From the NCBI RefSeq assembly GCF_900537075.1, contig NZ_UNRA01000005.1:186001-250000 (forward strand): a stretch of DNA of 64,000 nt. Reading direction: 5' to 3'. The notes under the pieces were generated by a model, which worked only from the letters and a program-made list of their open reading frames with translations, ran no database searches and had not been told where the DNA came from. Shown here in pieces: positions 8,791-17,678 of this stretch. This stretch comes from Tropicibacter sp. Alg240-R139 (lineage in GTDB: Bacteria > Pseudomonadota > Alphaproteobacteria > Rhodobacterales > Rhodobacteraceae). A program made the translations under genes and the position numbers. The number at the start of each line of letters is the position of its first letter. The stretch's first letter is position 1.

Positions 8791-10014
8791 ATGTCCGCGC
8801 CCAAGAAAGTTGTCCTGGCCTATTCCGGTGGCCTTGATACCTCGATCATCCTGAAATGGCTGCAAACCGAGTATGGTTGTGAAGTCGTAACCTTCACCGC
8901 CGATCTGGGTCAGGGTGAAGAGCTAGAGCCCGCCCGCCAAAAGGCCGAACTGCTGGGCATCGCGCCTGAAAACATCTTTATCGAAGACGTCCGCGAAGAG
9001 TTCGTGCGCGATTTCGTCTTCCCGATGTTCCGCGCCAATGCGGTTTACGAAGGTCTGTATCTGCTAGGTACTTCAATTGCGCGTCCCCTGATTTCGAAAC
9101 GTCTGGTCGAGATCGCCGAAGCAACCGGTGCCGACGCTGTGGCACACGGCGCGACAGGCAAGGGCAACGACCAGGTGCGGTTCGAACTGGCGGCTTATGC
9201 GCTGAACCCCGACATCAAAGTGATCGCACCCTGGCGTGAATGGGACCTAACCTCGCGGACACGCTTGCTGGAATTCGCAGAACAGAACCAGATCCCCGTT
9301 GCCAAGGACAAACGCGGCGAAGCGCCGTTTTCTGTCGACGCCAACCTTCTGCACACCTCGTCCGAGGGCAAAGTGCTGGAAGATCCCGCCGTCGAAGCGC
9401 CCGATTACGTCTATCAGCGCACCGTCCACCCCGAGGACGCGCCAAACGAGCCCGAGTTCATAGAGATCGGTTTCGAAAAAGGCGATGCGGTCAGCATCAA
9501 TGGCGAGGCGATGAGCCCCGCGACCATCCTGACGAAGCTGAACGAATACGGCGGCAAGCACGGCATTGGCCGTCTGGACCTGGTCGAGGGCCGCTTTGTC
9601 GGCATGAAGTCGCGCGGCATCTACGAAACCCCCGGCGGCACCGTTCTGCTTGAGGCACACCGTGGCATCGAATCCATCACCATGGACCGCGGCGCAATGC
9701 ATCTGAAAGACGAGCTGATGCCGAAATACGCCGAGCTGATCTATAACGGATTCTGGTACTCACCCGAGCGCGAAATGCTGCAGGCCGCCATCGACGCCTC
9801 GCAGACCCACGTGACCGGCACCGTTCGTATCAAACTGTACAAAGGGTCGGCGACATGTGTGGGCCGCTGGTCCGAGCATTCGCTGTATTCCGAAGCACAC
9901 GTAACGTTCGAAGAAGACGCAGGCGCCTATGATCAGACCGACGCTGCGGGTTTCATCCAGCTGAACGCACTGCGCCTGAAACTGCTTGCGGCACGCAACA
10001 AACGCGTCAGTTAA
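8791..10014 (+). CDS. argG: Argininosuccinate synthase
   Basis: 407 residues. Condenses citrulline and aspartate with ATP to argininosuccinate in arginine synthesis. The N-terminal ATP-pyrophosphatase P-loop YSGGLDTS is at about residues 11-18, and [13 protein letters not shown], a family signature, lies near 118-130. Of two in-frame ATGs (8785 and 8791), the second is preferred because AAGGGG lies eight bases before it and only two before the first. It stands alone on the plus strand and is followed by a very strong terminator hairpin. Confidence 0.96.
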   Translation: MSAPKKVVLAYSGGLDTSIILKWLQTEYGCEVVTFTADLGQGEELEPARQKAELLGIAPENIFIEDVREEFVRDFVFPMFRANAVYEGLYLLGTSIARPLISKRLVEIAEATGADAVAHGATGKGNDQVRFELAAYALNPDIKVIAPWREWDLTSRTRLLEFAEQNQIPVAKDKRGEAPFSVDANLLHTSSEGKVLEDPAVEAPDYVYQRTVHPEDAPNEPEFIEIGFEKGDAVSINGEAMSPATILTKLNEYGGKHGIGRLDLVEGRFVGMKSRGIYETPGGTVLLEAHRGIESITMDRGAMHLKDELMPKYAELIYNGFWYSPEREMLQAAIDASQTHVTGTVRIKLYKGSATCVGRWSEHSLYSEAHVTFEEDAGAYDQTDAAGFIQLNALRLKLLAARNKRVS

Positions 10015-10038
10015 ACTGCTGCAACCTTATTGGTTCGG

Positions 10039-10084
10039 AAATTCAAATGCCCGCCGTTTATAACGGCGGGCATTTGAATTTTTT
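10039..10084. terminator. Rho-independent terminator after argG
   Basis: A perfect 20-bp stem (10039-10058 with 10062-10081) around a three-base TAT loop, with a GC core CCCGCCGTT, followed by T residues on the plus strand. It lies about 25 bases after the argG stop. It also lies beyond the end of the leftward Hint/acyltransferase operon, so it may stop transcription from both sides. Confidence 0.88.
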
Positions 10085-10118
10085 GCGGTCGTAACAAGGA
10101 TGATGTCGCCTGAGCGGT

Positions 10119-10637
10119 TTATCCCAATCGCTCCAGATATGCGGCGTCGGAATACACCCGAGACAGGCGGTCAGCGTCGAAGTCAATATGAACAATTCTA
10201 CGGGTTTCATTTTGCCCGCCAACCCGCCGGAAGTAAAAATCCCGCTCGGCAAAATTGCCACGCACCATGATCCACCGGACAATCTGCGCCGTCAGCCCGC
10301 GATAGGGCGCAATCAAGTCAACGATCCACAGGTGATCGCCGGATGTCCAATCGGTTGCATCCAACGCCTCTCCCGTGATCAGCTTGCGTTCAGCCTCGGG
10401 TCCCAGCCAGCCCCATGTGAACAGGGCGCGCGGAACGTCATCGAACCGGAAAATACGAAACTGCCCCGACACAATGGGCGGCTCCATGTAAGAGCGCAGC
10501 GTGGCGACGCTCATCCTGGTATGGCGCGCACTGCGCAGCGCCAGAAAGGAAAAATCGCCGTAAACGCGCAACCGTTCTACTGGTGGTGCCTCATGATCGG
10601 GAAGCGGCTTCCCTTGACTGTCCACCAACCCACTCAC
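10119..10637 (-). CDS. HlyC-like toxin-activating lysine acyltransferase
   Basis: 172 residues. HlyC/RtxC enzymes move a fatty acyl group from acyl carrier protein to internal lysines of a secreted protein. The catalytic pair is visible as His39 (SARHTRM) and Asp107 (WIVDLIAP); their separation of 68 matches the H23/D92 spacing of E. coli HlyC. FTWGWLGPEAE, DWTSGDHLW and IAPY are further family landmarks. The GTG start at 10637 is chosen because it overlaps the stop of the upstream Hint gene (GTGA) and has GGAG eight bases upstream. Translational coupling to the Hint gene suggests that protein is the substrate (inference). No RTX toxin or type I exporter gene is nearby. Confidence 0.82.
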   Translation of the reverse strand: MSGLVDSQGKPLPDHEAPPVERLRVYGDFSFLALRSARHTRMSVATLRSYMEPPIVSGQFRIFRFDDVPRALFTWGWLGPEAERKLITGEALDATDWTSGDHLWIVDLIAPYRGLTAQIVRWIMVRGNFAERDFYFRRVGGQNETRRIVHIDFDADRLSRVYSDAAYLERLG

Positions 10638-11590
10638 GCAGGTTGCTCCAGCTCCATCGCGGATGACAAAAGGGTCGCCTCCCACGGCCGCAATGCCGTG
10701 CGCGCGGTATCGCCATACCCGTCTTCCGATTGCAGTTGGGGAAACAACGAGAGCAGCTCCTGGCGAACTGCATCATCCAGTTCGGACAAGGTATAAGCCC
10801 CTGGGTGAAAACTCTCGGTCGGGGCCCCTTCGGTAAAGATGATCTGATGTTCATCGAACAGCAAATGAAAGTACTCGACCTCATCCGTTACCTTGGATTG
10901 CCTGACCGATGATCCGTTCACAAGGCTTTTCGCCGGAACCAGAACCTGATCCTCGCCAAACAAAAGCTGTGCCTGCCAGCCTTGCAAGAACATCCGATGT
11001 TGTGGAGAGACGCGTAAGTCACGTTCCGGTAGGCCTTTTCCCAAGGAGCCAGGTTCGAAAACAATGGGGCGTTTGTTTTCCTCCATGATGAGGTCCGCAA
11101 CCGACAGCTTACGCGACCCAATCCACCGCACTGGTTGCGGCAAACCATCGAGGGTTTCCACCAGATTATCGCTGCGCAAGTCCTCAACCGGAACCGGCCC
11201 GACTGTTGTCTGAATCAAAGTCCCCCGTGTGACGCAAATGAGCAGGTTGATGACAACCGTATCTGTGTCCGAGTTACCGCCTGAAGTTCCCGTAACAGTA
11301 AAGCTGACGGCCTGATCCGATCCGGTCGCCAAAACAGCGCCCCAATCTACCGTAAACGTGTATGTACCTGACGTTTCATCAAGCACCAGAGATCCCAGGG
11401 TTGGATCAGACAGCGCCGAAAAACTGTAGCCGTCCGCTGCTTCGCCCTGCGACGCGCCAGAGAAAATCGAGACCACATCGAAATCACCGCTGACCGTGGT
11501 CGCGTTCGATAGACTCAGATCCAGCGTCGCGTTCCATACGTCGACGCCGTCGGTGGCTTCGCCACCAACATCACTGATGTTGTAACCCAT
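10634..11590 (-). CDS. Hint (Hedgehog/intein) domain protein
   Basis: 318 residues. Residues 1-115 are a beta-rich, Ser/Thr/Gly/Asp-rich region ending TDTVVINLL, like bacterial cadherin-type repeats. From C119 (ICVTRGTLIQT) a Hint domain follows, with VPVEDLRSDNLVETLDG, QPVRWIGSR and SPQHRMFL (195-202). Family knowledge: Hint domains cut the peptide bond before their first Cys and can pass the N-terminal part to a nucleophile; many Rhodobacteraceae secreted proteins carry such domains. No signal peptide or RTX nonapeptides are seen, so the export route is unclear. First gene of a two-gene operon with the HlyC-like acyltransferase. Confidence 0.82.
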   Translation of the reverse strand: MGYNISDVGGEATDGVDVWNATLDLSLSNATTVSGDFDVVSIFSGASQGEAADGYSFSALSDPTLGSLVLDETSGTYTFTVDWGAVLATGSDQAVSFTVTGTSGGNSDTDTVVINLLICVTRGTLIQTTVGPVPVEDLRSDNLVETLDGLPQPVRWIGSRKLSVADLIMEENKRPIVFEPGSLGKGLPERDLRVSPQHRMFLQGWQAQLLFGEDQVLVPAKSLVNGSSVRQSKVTDEVEYFHLLFDEHQIIFTEGAPTESFHPGAYTLSELDDAVRQELLSLFPQLQSEDGYGDTARTALRPWEATLLSSAMELEQPA

Positions 11591-11809
11591 CTTGAACCTG
11601 CTCGATCGCGCCTGTTTTCAGGCGCTGAATTGTGTTTTGTGAGACTAGAATACTCGAATTTTCCCGATTTGTCATGTGGCGGCAGCGCTAACCGAGTTTA
11701 GCCACGAAACATGTGCAAAATTACCGCAACGCGACCCACGGCTCCTGCTACGTCATCATTGCGTAACCGACTCCATGCACCCAATAATCCCCCAAATCAG
11801 GAGGGCAAG

Positions 11810-12094
11810 ATGGCACTGAGAGACATTGCTGACGGTATTCAATCGGGTTTGGGCGACAAGAACTTTGACGGCACGCTAAAATTCGACTGTGGCGACGATG
11901 GCGTTATCGTTCTGGCCAATAACACGGCCACAATCCAGAACCGCGACACCGACTGCACCATCCGCATCAGCCAGGACAATCTGGTCAAACTGCTTACCGG
12001 CAAGCTGAACCCCATGACGGGTGTGGCCATGGGCAAGCTCAAGATCTCGGGCAACATGGGCGTGGCGATGAAGTTGGGGCAACTGCTTGGGTAA
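11810..12094 (+). CDS. SCP2 sterol-carrier-like domain protein
   Basis: 94 residues, a stand-alone SCP2-type lipid-binding domain. It shows the typical DGTLKFDCGDDGVIVL strand pair and the C-terminal LLTGKLNPMTGVAMGKLKISG stretch seen in small bacterial SCP2 proteins. The ligand is unknown. The ATG at 11810 is preferred over the longer open frame because GGAGGG lies six bases upstream and the fold begins there. It is divergent from the Hint gene across about 220 bases and convergent with the sulfotransferase-like gene, with about 40 bases between stops. Confidence 0.85.
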   Translation: MALRDIADGIQSGLGDKNFDGTLKFDCGDDGVIVLANNTATIQNRDTDCTIRISQDNLVKLLTGKLNPMTGVAMGKLKISGNMGVAMKLGQLLG

Positions 12095-12135
12095 CCGCTT
12101 CTTGTTTTCAAGAGTACGGCGAGGGCAACGCCCCC

Positions 12136-12849
12136 TTACAACTTAATCGCCTTCATCTTTTCATAAAACGGCAGCGCCGCCGCTAATACCGGCTGCAGAT
12201 GCTCGGGCACATCGGGCAGTTCCCCTTCGGGCCCCGCGAAACCCGTGCTGCGCCACACCGCGCCATACCAGTGCGACGCCCAAACCCCGTCTTGTGGATG
12301 CCCCCCTTGCGGCCAGTTGAGCATGTTGGGGGAAAACGGAACCCCGATCACGTCGCACAAGCGCTCTAACATTCCGGCAGGGTTGTCGCGGATGTCGTGG
12401 CTGTCAATCACCACAGGATCGCCGCCCCAACCATGAACCTCGTCAAACAGCTCGGCCTGTTGCCAGAACCCAATATCGTCCAGAGTCGGGTTCTCGCGTT
12501 TTGCGGCATAGCTGGCGATTACGCGGGCCGGGTGGCGGATAAGGAACACATTGCGCACCTCGCGCATCCAGTCGCGCGGCACGTCGGAGATCATGTGTTG
12601 CGTCATGTGTTTTTGGTACCAGAACGGCCGCGCGCCGGGTTTGGGGCCAATCAAAGCATCGGCCACCTCAGCGGGGTCTTGCGACTGCGAGGCCATAATC
12701 TCTTCGCGCATGGGGTGACCAAGCCCGGTCATCCGCAGATAGGCTGCGTAGAACGGCTCATCCACGACGGCGCAATCGGTGCGCGCGCCAAAACTGTACA
12801 TCATGGCCGTCGAAAGATTCCGCGGCCCGGACCACATCGCAATACGCAT
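12136..12849 (-). CDS. Sulfotransferase-like P-loop protein
   Basis: 237 residues. It begins MRIAMWSGPRNLSTAMMYSF, whose SGPRNLSTA resembles the 5'-phosphosulfate-binding loop of PAPS-dependent sulfotransferases, and has RNVFLIRHPARVIASY, matching the 3'-phosphate-binding RxxxxRxPxxxxxSY element. The acceptor is unknown, and members of this family may not all be sulfotransferases. The ATG at 12849 is preferred (GAGGG five bases upstream) over a start 39 bases further out. Divergent from the thiopurine methyltransferase-like gene. Confidence 0.75.
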   Translation of the reverse strand: MRIAMWSGPRNLSTAMMYSFGARTDCAVVDEPFYAAYLRMTGLGHPMREEIMASQSQDPAEVADALIGPKPGARPFWYQKHMTQHMISDVPRDWMREVRNVFLIRHPARVIASYAAKRENPTLDDIGFWQQAELFDEVHGWGGDPVVIDSHDIRDNPAGMLERLCDVIGVPFSPNMLNWPQGGHPQDGVWASHWYGAVWRSTGFAGPEGELPDVPEHLQPVLAAALPFYEKMKAIKL

Positions 12850-12987
12850 TCTGCCCTCAAAAAATCGAAGTTCACTTGCCCGCACCAAACGCCGAATTTC
12901 AGGTCAATGCAATCCGTTTGCATCGCACCTTGACGACCAGGCCTCGTGCGCTCCAACTGCGTCACGCAACCAAAAGGAAACGGTGGA

Positions 12988-13626
12988 ATGGATAGGCAAT
13001 TCTGGATCAACCGATGGGAAGAAAACCGCTTGGGCTGGCACCAAGAGGACGCGCATCCGTTGCTGATAAAGTTCATCGCAGATCATCCTTTACCCTCAGG
13101 CGCTCGCGTATTTGTTCCGCTTTGCGGCAAGACTCGAGACATCGGTTGGCTGCTGTCCCGCGGGTATCAAGTGGTTGCAGCCGAACTGAGTGAGATTGCG
13201 ATCCGGCAATTGTTCGACGAACAGGGAATTATACCAACCATCCGAGAATTGAATTCGCTGAAGCATTTTATTGCGCCGGGTTTGGACATCTATGTGGGCG
13301 ACGTCTTTGACCTGACTAGGGAACACGTCGGACTTGTCGACCTAATCCACGATCGCGCCGCAATGGTTGCCCTGCCCGACGACATGCGCGCCAGATATGT
13401 TTCGCATCTGGCCGAAATCACCGACTCTGCGCGACAGTTCGTGATTTCATTTGACTATGATCAGAATCTGATTGCCGGGCCTCCGTTTTCGGTACCTCAG
13501 TCGCAGATCAAGGCGCTTTATGGCCCCAGCTACACAACCACCCTGCTATTTCAGCGGGACATTCCCGGCGGATTGAAGGGGATCGCTCCAACAACGGAAC
13601 AGGGTTGGTTGATGGAAAAGCAGTAA
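12988..13626 (+). CDS. tpm: Thiopurine S-methyltransferase family protein
   Basis: 212 residues, close to the 217-218 of Pseudomonas TPMT. It begins MDRQFWINRWEENRLGWHQ, the family opening, and carries the SAM-binding segment RVFVPLCGKTRDIGWL followed by VVAAELSEIAI. In bacteria these enzymes methylate thiopurines and, in some species, selenium or tellurium species; the natural substrate is uncertain. The start is chosen because the family N terminus begins there and a purine-rich site (AAGGAAACGGTGG) precedes it. Alone on the plus strand before msrA. Confidence 0.85.
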   Translation: MDRQFWINRWEENRLGWHQEDAHPLLIKFIADHPLPSGARVFVPLCGKTRDIGWLLSRGYQVVAAELSEIAIRQLFDEQGIIPTIRELNSLKHFIAPGLDIYVGDVFDLTREHVGLVDLIHDRAAMVALPDDMRARYVSHLAEITDSARQFVISFDYDQNLIAGPPFSVPQSQIKALYGPSYTTTLLFQRDIPGGLKGIAPTTEQGWLMEKQ

Positions 13627-13733
13627 CAATTTGTCACCGATGTTCACCCACCCTCACCTCGGCGTGACATGACATGACAGTGACTTGCTGCGTGATGGAT
13701 CGCCTGTCAGCTTCAGGTCAAAGGAGATTTGCC

Positions 13734-14408
13734 ATGACCCTGACCCTCGATCTCAAATCCGACTTTAAAATTATCGCGCTTGTGATTCTGATCGCTGCTG
13801 CTTCGCTATTGCGCGTTGGCTCGGCTTCGGCAGCAGGCACTGAAACCTTGACGGTTGCGGGTGGCTGCTTTTGGTGCGTCGAATCCGATTTCGAATCTGT
13901 CCCCGGCGTGATCGAAGTCGTCTCGGGCTATACCGGTGGCACAGCCAAGGACCCGACCTACAAGATGGTCACCGCTGGCGGCACCGGCCATTACGAGGCG
14001 GTGCAGATCACCTTTGATCCGGCCAAAGTCTCGCGCGAGCAACTGCTTTCCATGTTCTTCCGCTCGGTCGACCCCACAGACGCGGGCGGGCAGTTCTGTG
14101 ATCGTGGTGACAGCTACAGAACTGCAATATTTGTCTCTAACACAGGCGAAAAGGCCATAGCGGACAAGGTCAAAGCCCAAGCGCAAAGCGCATTGGGTCA
14201 AACAATTGTGACACCCGTTCTGTCCGAAAGCACGTTCTTCCCGGCTGAGTCTTATCATCAGGATTATTACAAGGGATCGAAACTGGTTTTCACTCGCTTT
14301 GGCCCTAAACGTCAGGCGTCAGCCTACAAGGCCTATCGCAATGCCTGCGGCCGCGATCAGCGTGTGAAACAGCTTTGGGGCAGCGACGCGCCCTTTGTTG
14401 GTAGCTAA
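13734..14408 (+). CDS. msrA: Peptide methionine sulfoxide reductase A, probably exported
   Basis: 224 residues. Reduces methionine-S-sulfoxide in proteins. The catalytic Cys45 is in GGCFWCVE, followed by GYTGGTAKDPTY and DPTDAGGQFCDRG, all MsrA landmarks. Unlike cytosolic MsrA, it begins with a probable Sec signal peptide: charged start to residue 11, hydrophobic core IIALVILIAAASLL, and an ASA-type cleavage site near residue 34. It would therefore act in the periplasm. The ATG at 13734 has AAGGAG seven bases before it. The stop overlaps that of the convergent ribokinase gene. Confidence 0.9.
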   Translation: MTLTLDLKSDFKIIALVILIAAASLLRVGSASAAGTETLTVAGGCFWCVESDFESVPGVIEVVSGYTGGTAKDPTYKMVTAGGTGHYEAVQITFDPAKVSREQLLSMFFRSVDPTDAGGQFCDRGDSYRTAIFVSNTGEKAIADKVKAQAQSALGQTIVTPVLSESTFFPAESYHQDYYKGSKLVFTRFGPKRQASAYKAYRNACGRDQRVKQLWGSDAPFVGS

Positions 14409-15277
14409 AGATCGGCGTCTTGAACGTCCTTGAGGTCCGGGATCACATCTGCAGTGCCGTGCCGCGTGACCATGATGGCCGCGGCACGCATTGCTTGACC
14501 GATGGCCTGGGGCATGGGCAGGCCCCGATCCATCCCAGCCAAGACATACCCCGTAAATGTGTCCCCTGCGCCTGTCGTATCCACAGCCTTGACTTGAAAA
14601 GCCGGAAAATCCCGCGTTTCCCCTGTATTAGTGTCGAAATACCGCGCGCCGACTGCTCCCAGCGTGACAATGACCTGCGCCACCGGCAAATCCTGGGGTG
14701 CCATTCCACTTGCCTCCTGCAGCTGCGCCGCTTCGACTTCGTTCAGGATCAGGAAATCAAGGTACGGCAGTACCGCCTGAACGGCATCCGCATCAAATGG
14801 CGCGGCTGCATAACAGACCTTCAAACCCAATGCGCGACCCATCTTTGCCGCATCGACCTGCGCGTTGGTTTCGTTCTGTAAAACCAGGATGTCCCCTGCC
14901 TCAGCCTGAGACAGCGCTTGTCCCAACCGACTCTGCGAGATCGCATGATTGGCCCCGGCAAAGAGTAAGATCTGGTTTTCGCCCGACGCCTCAACCGCGA
15001 TAATCGCGTGACCGGTTGGCGATGACACCTCAACGATCTGCCGGGTGTCCACACCGTATTCAGTCAACCGGTCAACGGCCCAGCGCCCATCCGCACCCAC
15101 CGCACCGATGTGACACACATGCGCTCCGGCCCGCGCCGCAGCGACGGACATGTTCGCCCCCTTGCCGCCCAGAAACTGCGAAAGGTCTGTCGCGGCCAGG
15201 GTTTCACCCGGGCCGGGCAGATGCGGCACGGCATACACCATGTCCGCATTGATCGAGCCCAAGTTCCAGATCGCCAT
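14405..15277 (-). CDS. rbsK: PfkB-family sugar kinase, ribokinase-like
   Basis: 290 residues. Both PfkB signatures are present: GGKGANMSVAAAR at about 37-49, and DTTGAGDT at 233-240 with catalytic Asp239. Ribokinase phosphorylates ribose to ribose-5-phosphate; assignment to ribose rather than another sugar or nucleoside rests only on overall similarity. It starts three bases after the maeB stop on the same strand and is probably co-transcribed, an unusual pairing since no ribose transporter is nearby. Its stop overlaps that of convergent msrA. Confidence 0.8.
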   Translation of the reverse strand: MAIWNLGSINADMVYAVPHLPGPGETLAATDLSQFLGGKGANMSVAAARAGAHVCHIGAVGADGRWAVDRLTEYGVDTRQIVEVSSPTGHAIIAVEASGENQILLFAGANHAISQSRLGQALSQAEAGDILVLQNETNAQVDAAKMGRALGLKVCYAAAPFDADAVQAVLPYLDFLILNEVEAAQLQEASGMAPQDLPVAQVIVTLGAVGARYFDTNTGETRDFPAFQVKAVDTTGAGDTFTGYVLAGMDRGLPMPQAIGQAMRAAAIMVTRHGTADVIPDLKDVQDADL

Positions 15278-15280
15278 GGT

Positions 15281-17536
15281 TTACCCGATGTCGCAAGCGG
15301 CCAGGATGGCCATGTTCAGAATGTCGTTTGCGGTCGAACCGGTCGAACAGATCTGGATCGGCTTGTCGACGCCTGACAGGATTGGTCCGATGACGGTCGC
15401 CCCACCCATTTCCTGCATCAGCTTGGTCGAAATGCTGGCCGAGTGCCGCGCCGGTACAATTAGGATGTTCGCCGGGCCGGTCAGCCGCGAGAAAGGGTAT
15501 GCCTCTTGCTGATGCGCGTTCAGGGCCACGTCGACAGTCATCTCGCCTTCGTATTCGAAATCGACGCCGCGGCGGTCCAGAACCTCAGGGGCGATGTGCA
15601 TCTTTTCGGCGCGTTCAGAAACCGGATAGCCGAAGGTCGAGAAGCTGACAAAGGCCACACGCGGGTCAAGCCCCATGTGACGAGCGACATTTGCAGCGCG
15701 CTCTGCAATATCTGCCAGATTATTTTCGTCAGGCCATTCATGAACCAGCGTATCGCCAATCAGCACGATCCGACCCTTGTGCAGCAACGCCGTGACACCC
15801 GCTGCTCCATGGGCCGCGTCAGCGTCAAACACGTGGTTGATCCGGTCCAGAACATGCGCTGATTTGCGCGTCGCACCGGACACCACCCCGTCACCGTGCC
15901 CATGCGCCAGCATCAAAGCCGAAAACACATGCCGGTCACGGGCAGCCAGACGATGAATATCCTTACCATCAAAACCTTTACGCTGCAGGCGCTTGTAGAG
16001 GAAGCTCTTATAGGTATCGAGGTGATTGGTGTTGGCGGCATTCACCACCTCCAGCTCACGCACGGCGTCGCCCAGACCCGCGGTCTCGAGCTTTTCCTTC
16101 ACGTCTTCGGCGCGACCAACAACAAGTGCCTTACCGAAACCAGAACGTTGATACATTACAGCTGCGCGCAGCACGCGAGGATCGTCGCCTTCGGCAAAGA
16201 TCATCCGGCTTTGCGCCGCACGTGCGCGGGCGTTCAGGCCACGCAGGATGCTTGCCGTCGGATCCATCCGCGATTTCAGGCTCAGCTCATAAGCGTCCAT
16301 GTCGATGATCGGACGGCGCGCCGCGCCGGTGTCCATGCCAGCCCGAGCAACAGCCGGGGGTATACGATAGATCAAGCGTGGGTCAAACGGCGTGGGGATG
16401 ATGTAATCTCGGCCAAAGGTCAGCGACTTGCCATAAGCCATCGCCACCTCGTCCGGCACGTCCTCGCGTGCGAGTTGCGCCAAGGCATGGGCACAGGCGA
16501 TTTTCATCTCGTCATTGATGGCGCGGGCGTGAATGTCCAGCGCCCCGCGGAACAGGTAAGGAAAACCCAGAACGTTGTTGACCTGGTTTGGATAATCCGA
16601 ACGCCCAGTGGCAACGATGGCGTCCACCCGCACTTCATGTGCCTCTTCCGGGGTAATCTCGGGGTCGGGGTTTGCCATCGCAAAGATAACCGGATTGTCG
16701 GCCATGCTTGCAACCATGTCAGGCGTTACCGCACCTTTGACCGACACGCCCAGAAATACGTCAGCGTCTTTCATCGCTTCTTCCAAGGTGCGCAGTTCGG
16801 TAGAGATCGCATGAGCCGATTTCCACTGATTCATGCCTTCGGTTCGACCCTGATAGATCACACCTTTGGTGTCGCAGACGACGCAGTTTTCATGCTGCGC
16901 GCCCATCGACTTGAGCAATTCGATACAAGCGATCCCGGCAGCACCCGCACCGTTCAGGACAATTTTGACGTCTTCGATTTTTTTGCCGGAGATGTGCAGC
17001 GCGTTTAACAGGCCTGCCGCACAGATCACCGCCGTGCCGTGCTGGTCATCGTGGAAGACAGGAATGTCCATTTCTTCCTTCAGGCGCTGTTCAATGATGA
17101 AGCATTCTGGCGCCTTAATGTCTTCCAGATTGATACCGCCAAAGGTCGGGCCCATTAGCCTAACCGCACGGCAGAATTCATCTGGGTCTTCGGTGTCCAG
17201 CTCGATGTCAATCGAATTTACGTCGGCGAACCGCTTGAACAAGACAGATTTGCCTTCCATAACCGGCTTTGAGCCCAGCGCGCCCAGGTTCCCCAGACCC
17301 AGAACGGCCGTACCGTTCGAGATCACCGCAACAAGGTTGCCCTTGTTGGTGTAATCATAAGCAGTTTCCGGGTTGGCTGCGATTGCTTCGCATGGAACTG
17401 CGACACCGGGGGAATACGCCAGCGACAGATCGCGCTGTGTGGTCATTGGGACCGTAGCCTGCACCTCCCACTTGCCAGGGGTGGGTTCCAGGTGAAAGGC
17501 TAGCGCCTCTTGGTCGGTAATTTTCGCTTTGGGCAT
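15281..17536 (-). CDS. maeB: NADP-dependent malic enzyme with phosphotransacetylase-like domain
   Basis: 751 residues, the usual length of MaeB. Converts malate to pyruvate and CO2 with NADP. The N-terminal malic enzyme domain (about 1-430) contains YSPGVAVPC, the metal-binding FHDDQHGTA region and the nucleotide-binding VLNGAGAAGIAC. The C-terminal third (about 430-751) resembles phosphotransacetylase (FAEGDDPRVLRAA), a domain known to be regulatory rather than catalytic in this enzyme. The frame is open 186 bases further upstream, but the ATG at 17536 (MPKAKITDQEALAFH) fits the family start and leaves promoter room for divergent mutS. Confidence 0.93.
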   Translation of the reverse strand: MPKAKITDQEALAFHLEPTPGKWEVQATVPMTTQRDLSLAYSPGVAVPCEAIAANPETAYDYTNKGNLVAVISNGTAVLGLGNLGALGSKPVMEGKSVLFKRFADVNSIDIELDTEDPDEFCRAVRLMGPTFGGINLEDIKAPECFIIEQRLKEEMDIPVFHDDQHGTAVICAAGLLNALHISGKKIEDVKIVLNGAGAAGIACIELLKSMGAQHENCVVCDTKGVIYQGRTEGMNQWKSAHAISTELRTLEEAMKDADVFLGVSVKGAVTPDMVASMADNPVIFAMANPDPEITPEEAHEVRVDAIVATGRSDYPNQVNNVLGFPYLFRGALDIHARAINDEMKIACAHALAQLAREDVPDEVAMAYGKSLTFGRDYIIPTPFDPRLIYRIPPAVARAGMDTGAARRPIIDMDAYELSLKSRMDPTASILRGLNARARAAQSRMIFAEGDDPRVLRAAVMYQRSGFGKALVVGRAEDVKEKLETAGLGDAVRELEVVNAANTNHLDTYKSFLYKRLQRKGFDGKDIHRLAARDRHVFSALMLAHGHGDGVVSGATRKSAHVLDRINHVFDADAAHGAAGVTALLHKGRIVLIGDTLVHEWPDENNLADIAERAANVARHMGLDPRVAFVSFSTFGYPVSERAEKMHIAPEVLDRRGVDFEYEGEMTVDVALNAHQQEAYPFSRLTGPANILIVPARHSASISTKLMQEMGGATVIGPILSGVDKPIQICSTGSTANDILNMAILAACDIG

Positions 17537-17678
17537 CAGATCGGTCGTTCTTTTCACAGTTCGGGCTTTTTGCCTCATAGCGCAGGCAGCACGCAGTCTC
17601 AACGACAATGCGTTTTCGACTTTCACCAGACTGGTCGGATTTGTAAGGTCCCGCTCGGTCCAGTCGGAGAAAACGCCC

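Noticed and set aside
15896-17008. A 370-codon open frame on the plus strand opposite maeB
   Set aside because: It is antisense to a clear malic enzyme with all motifs; the translation has no recognisable domain and there is no ribosome site.
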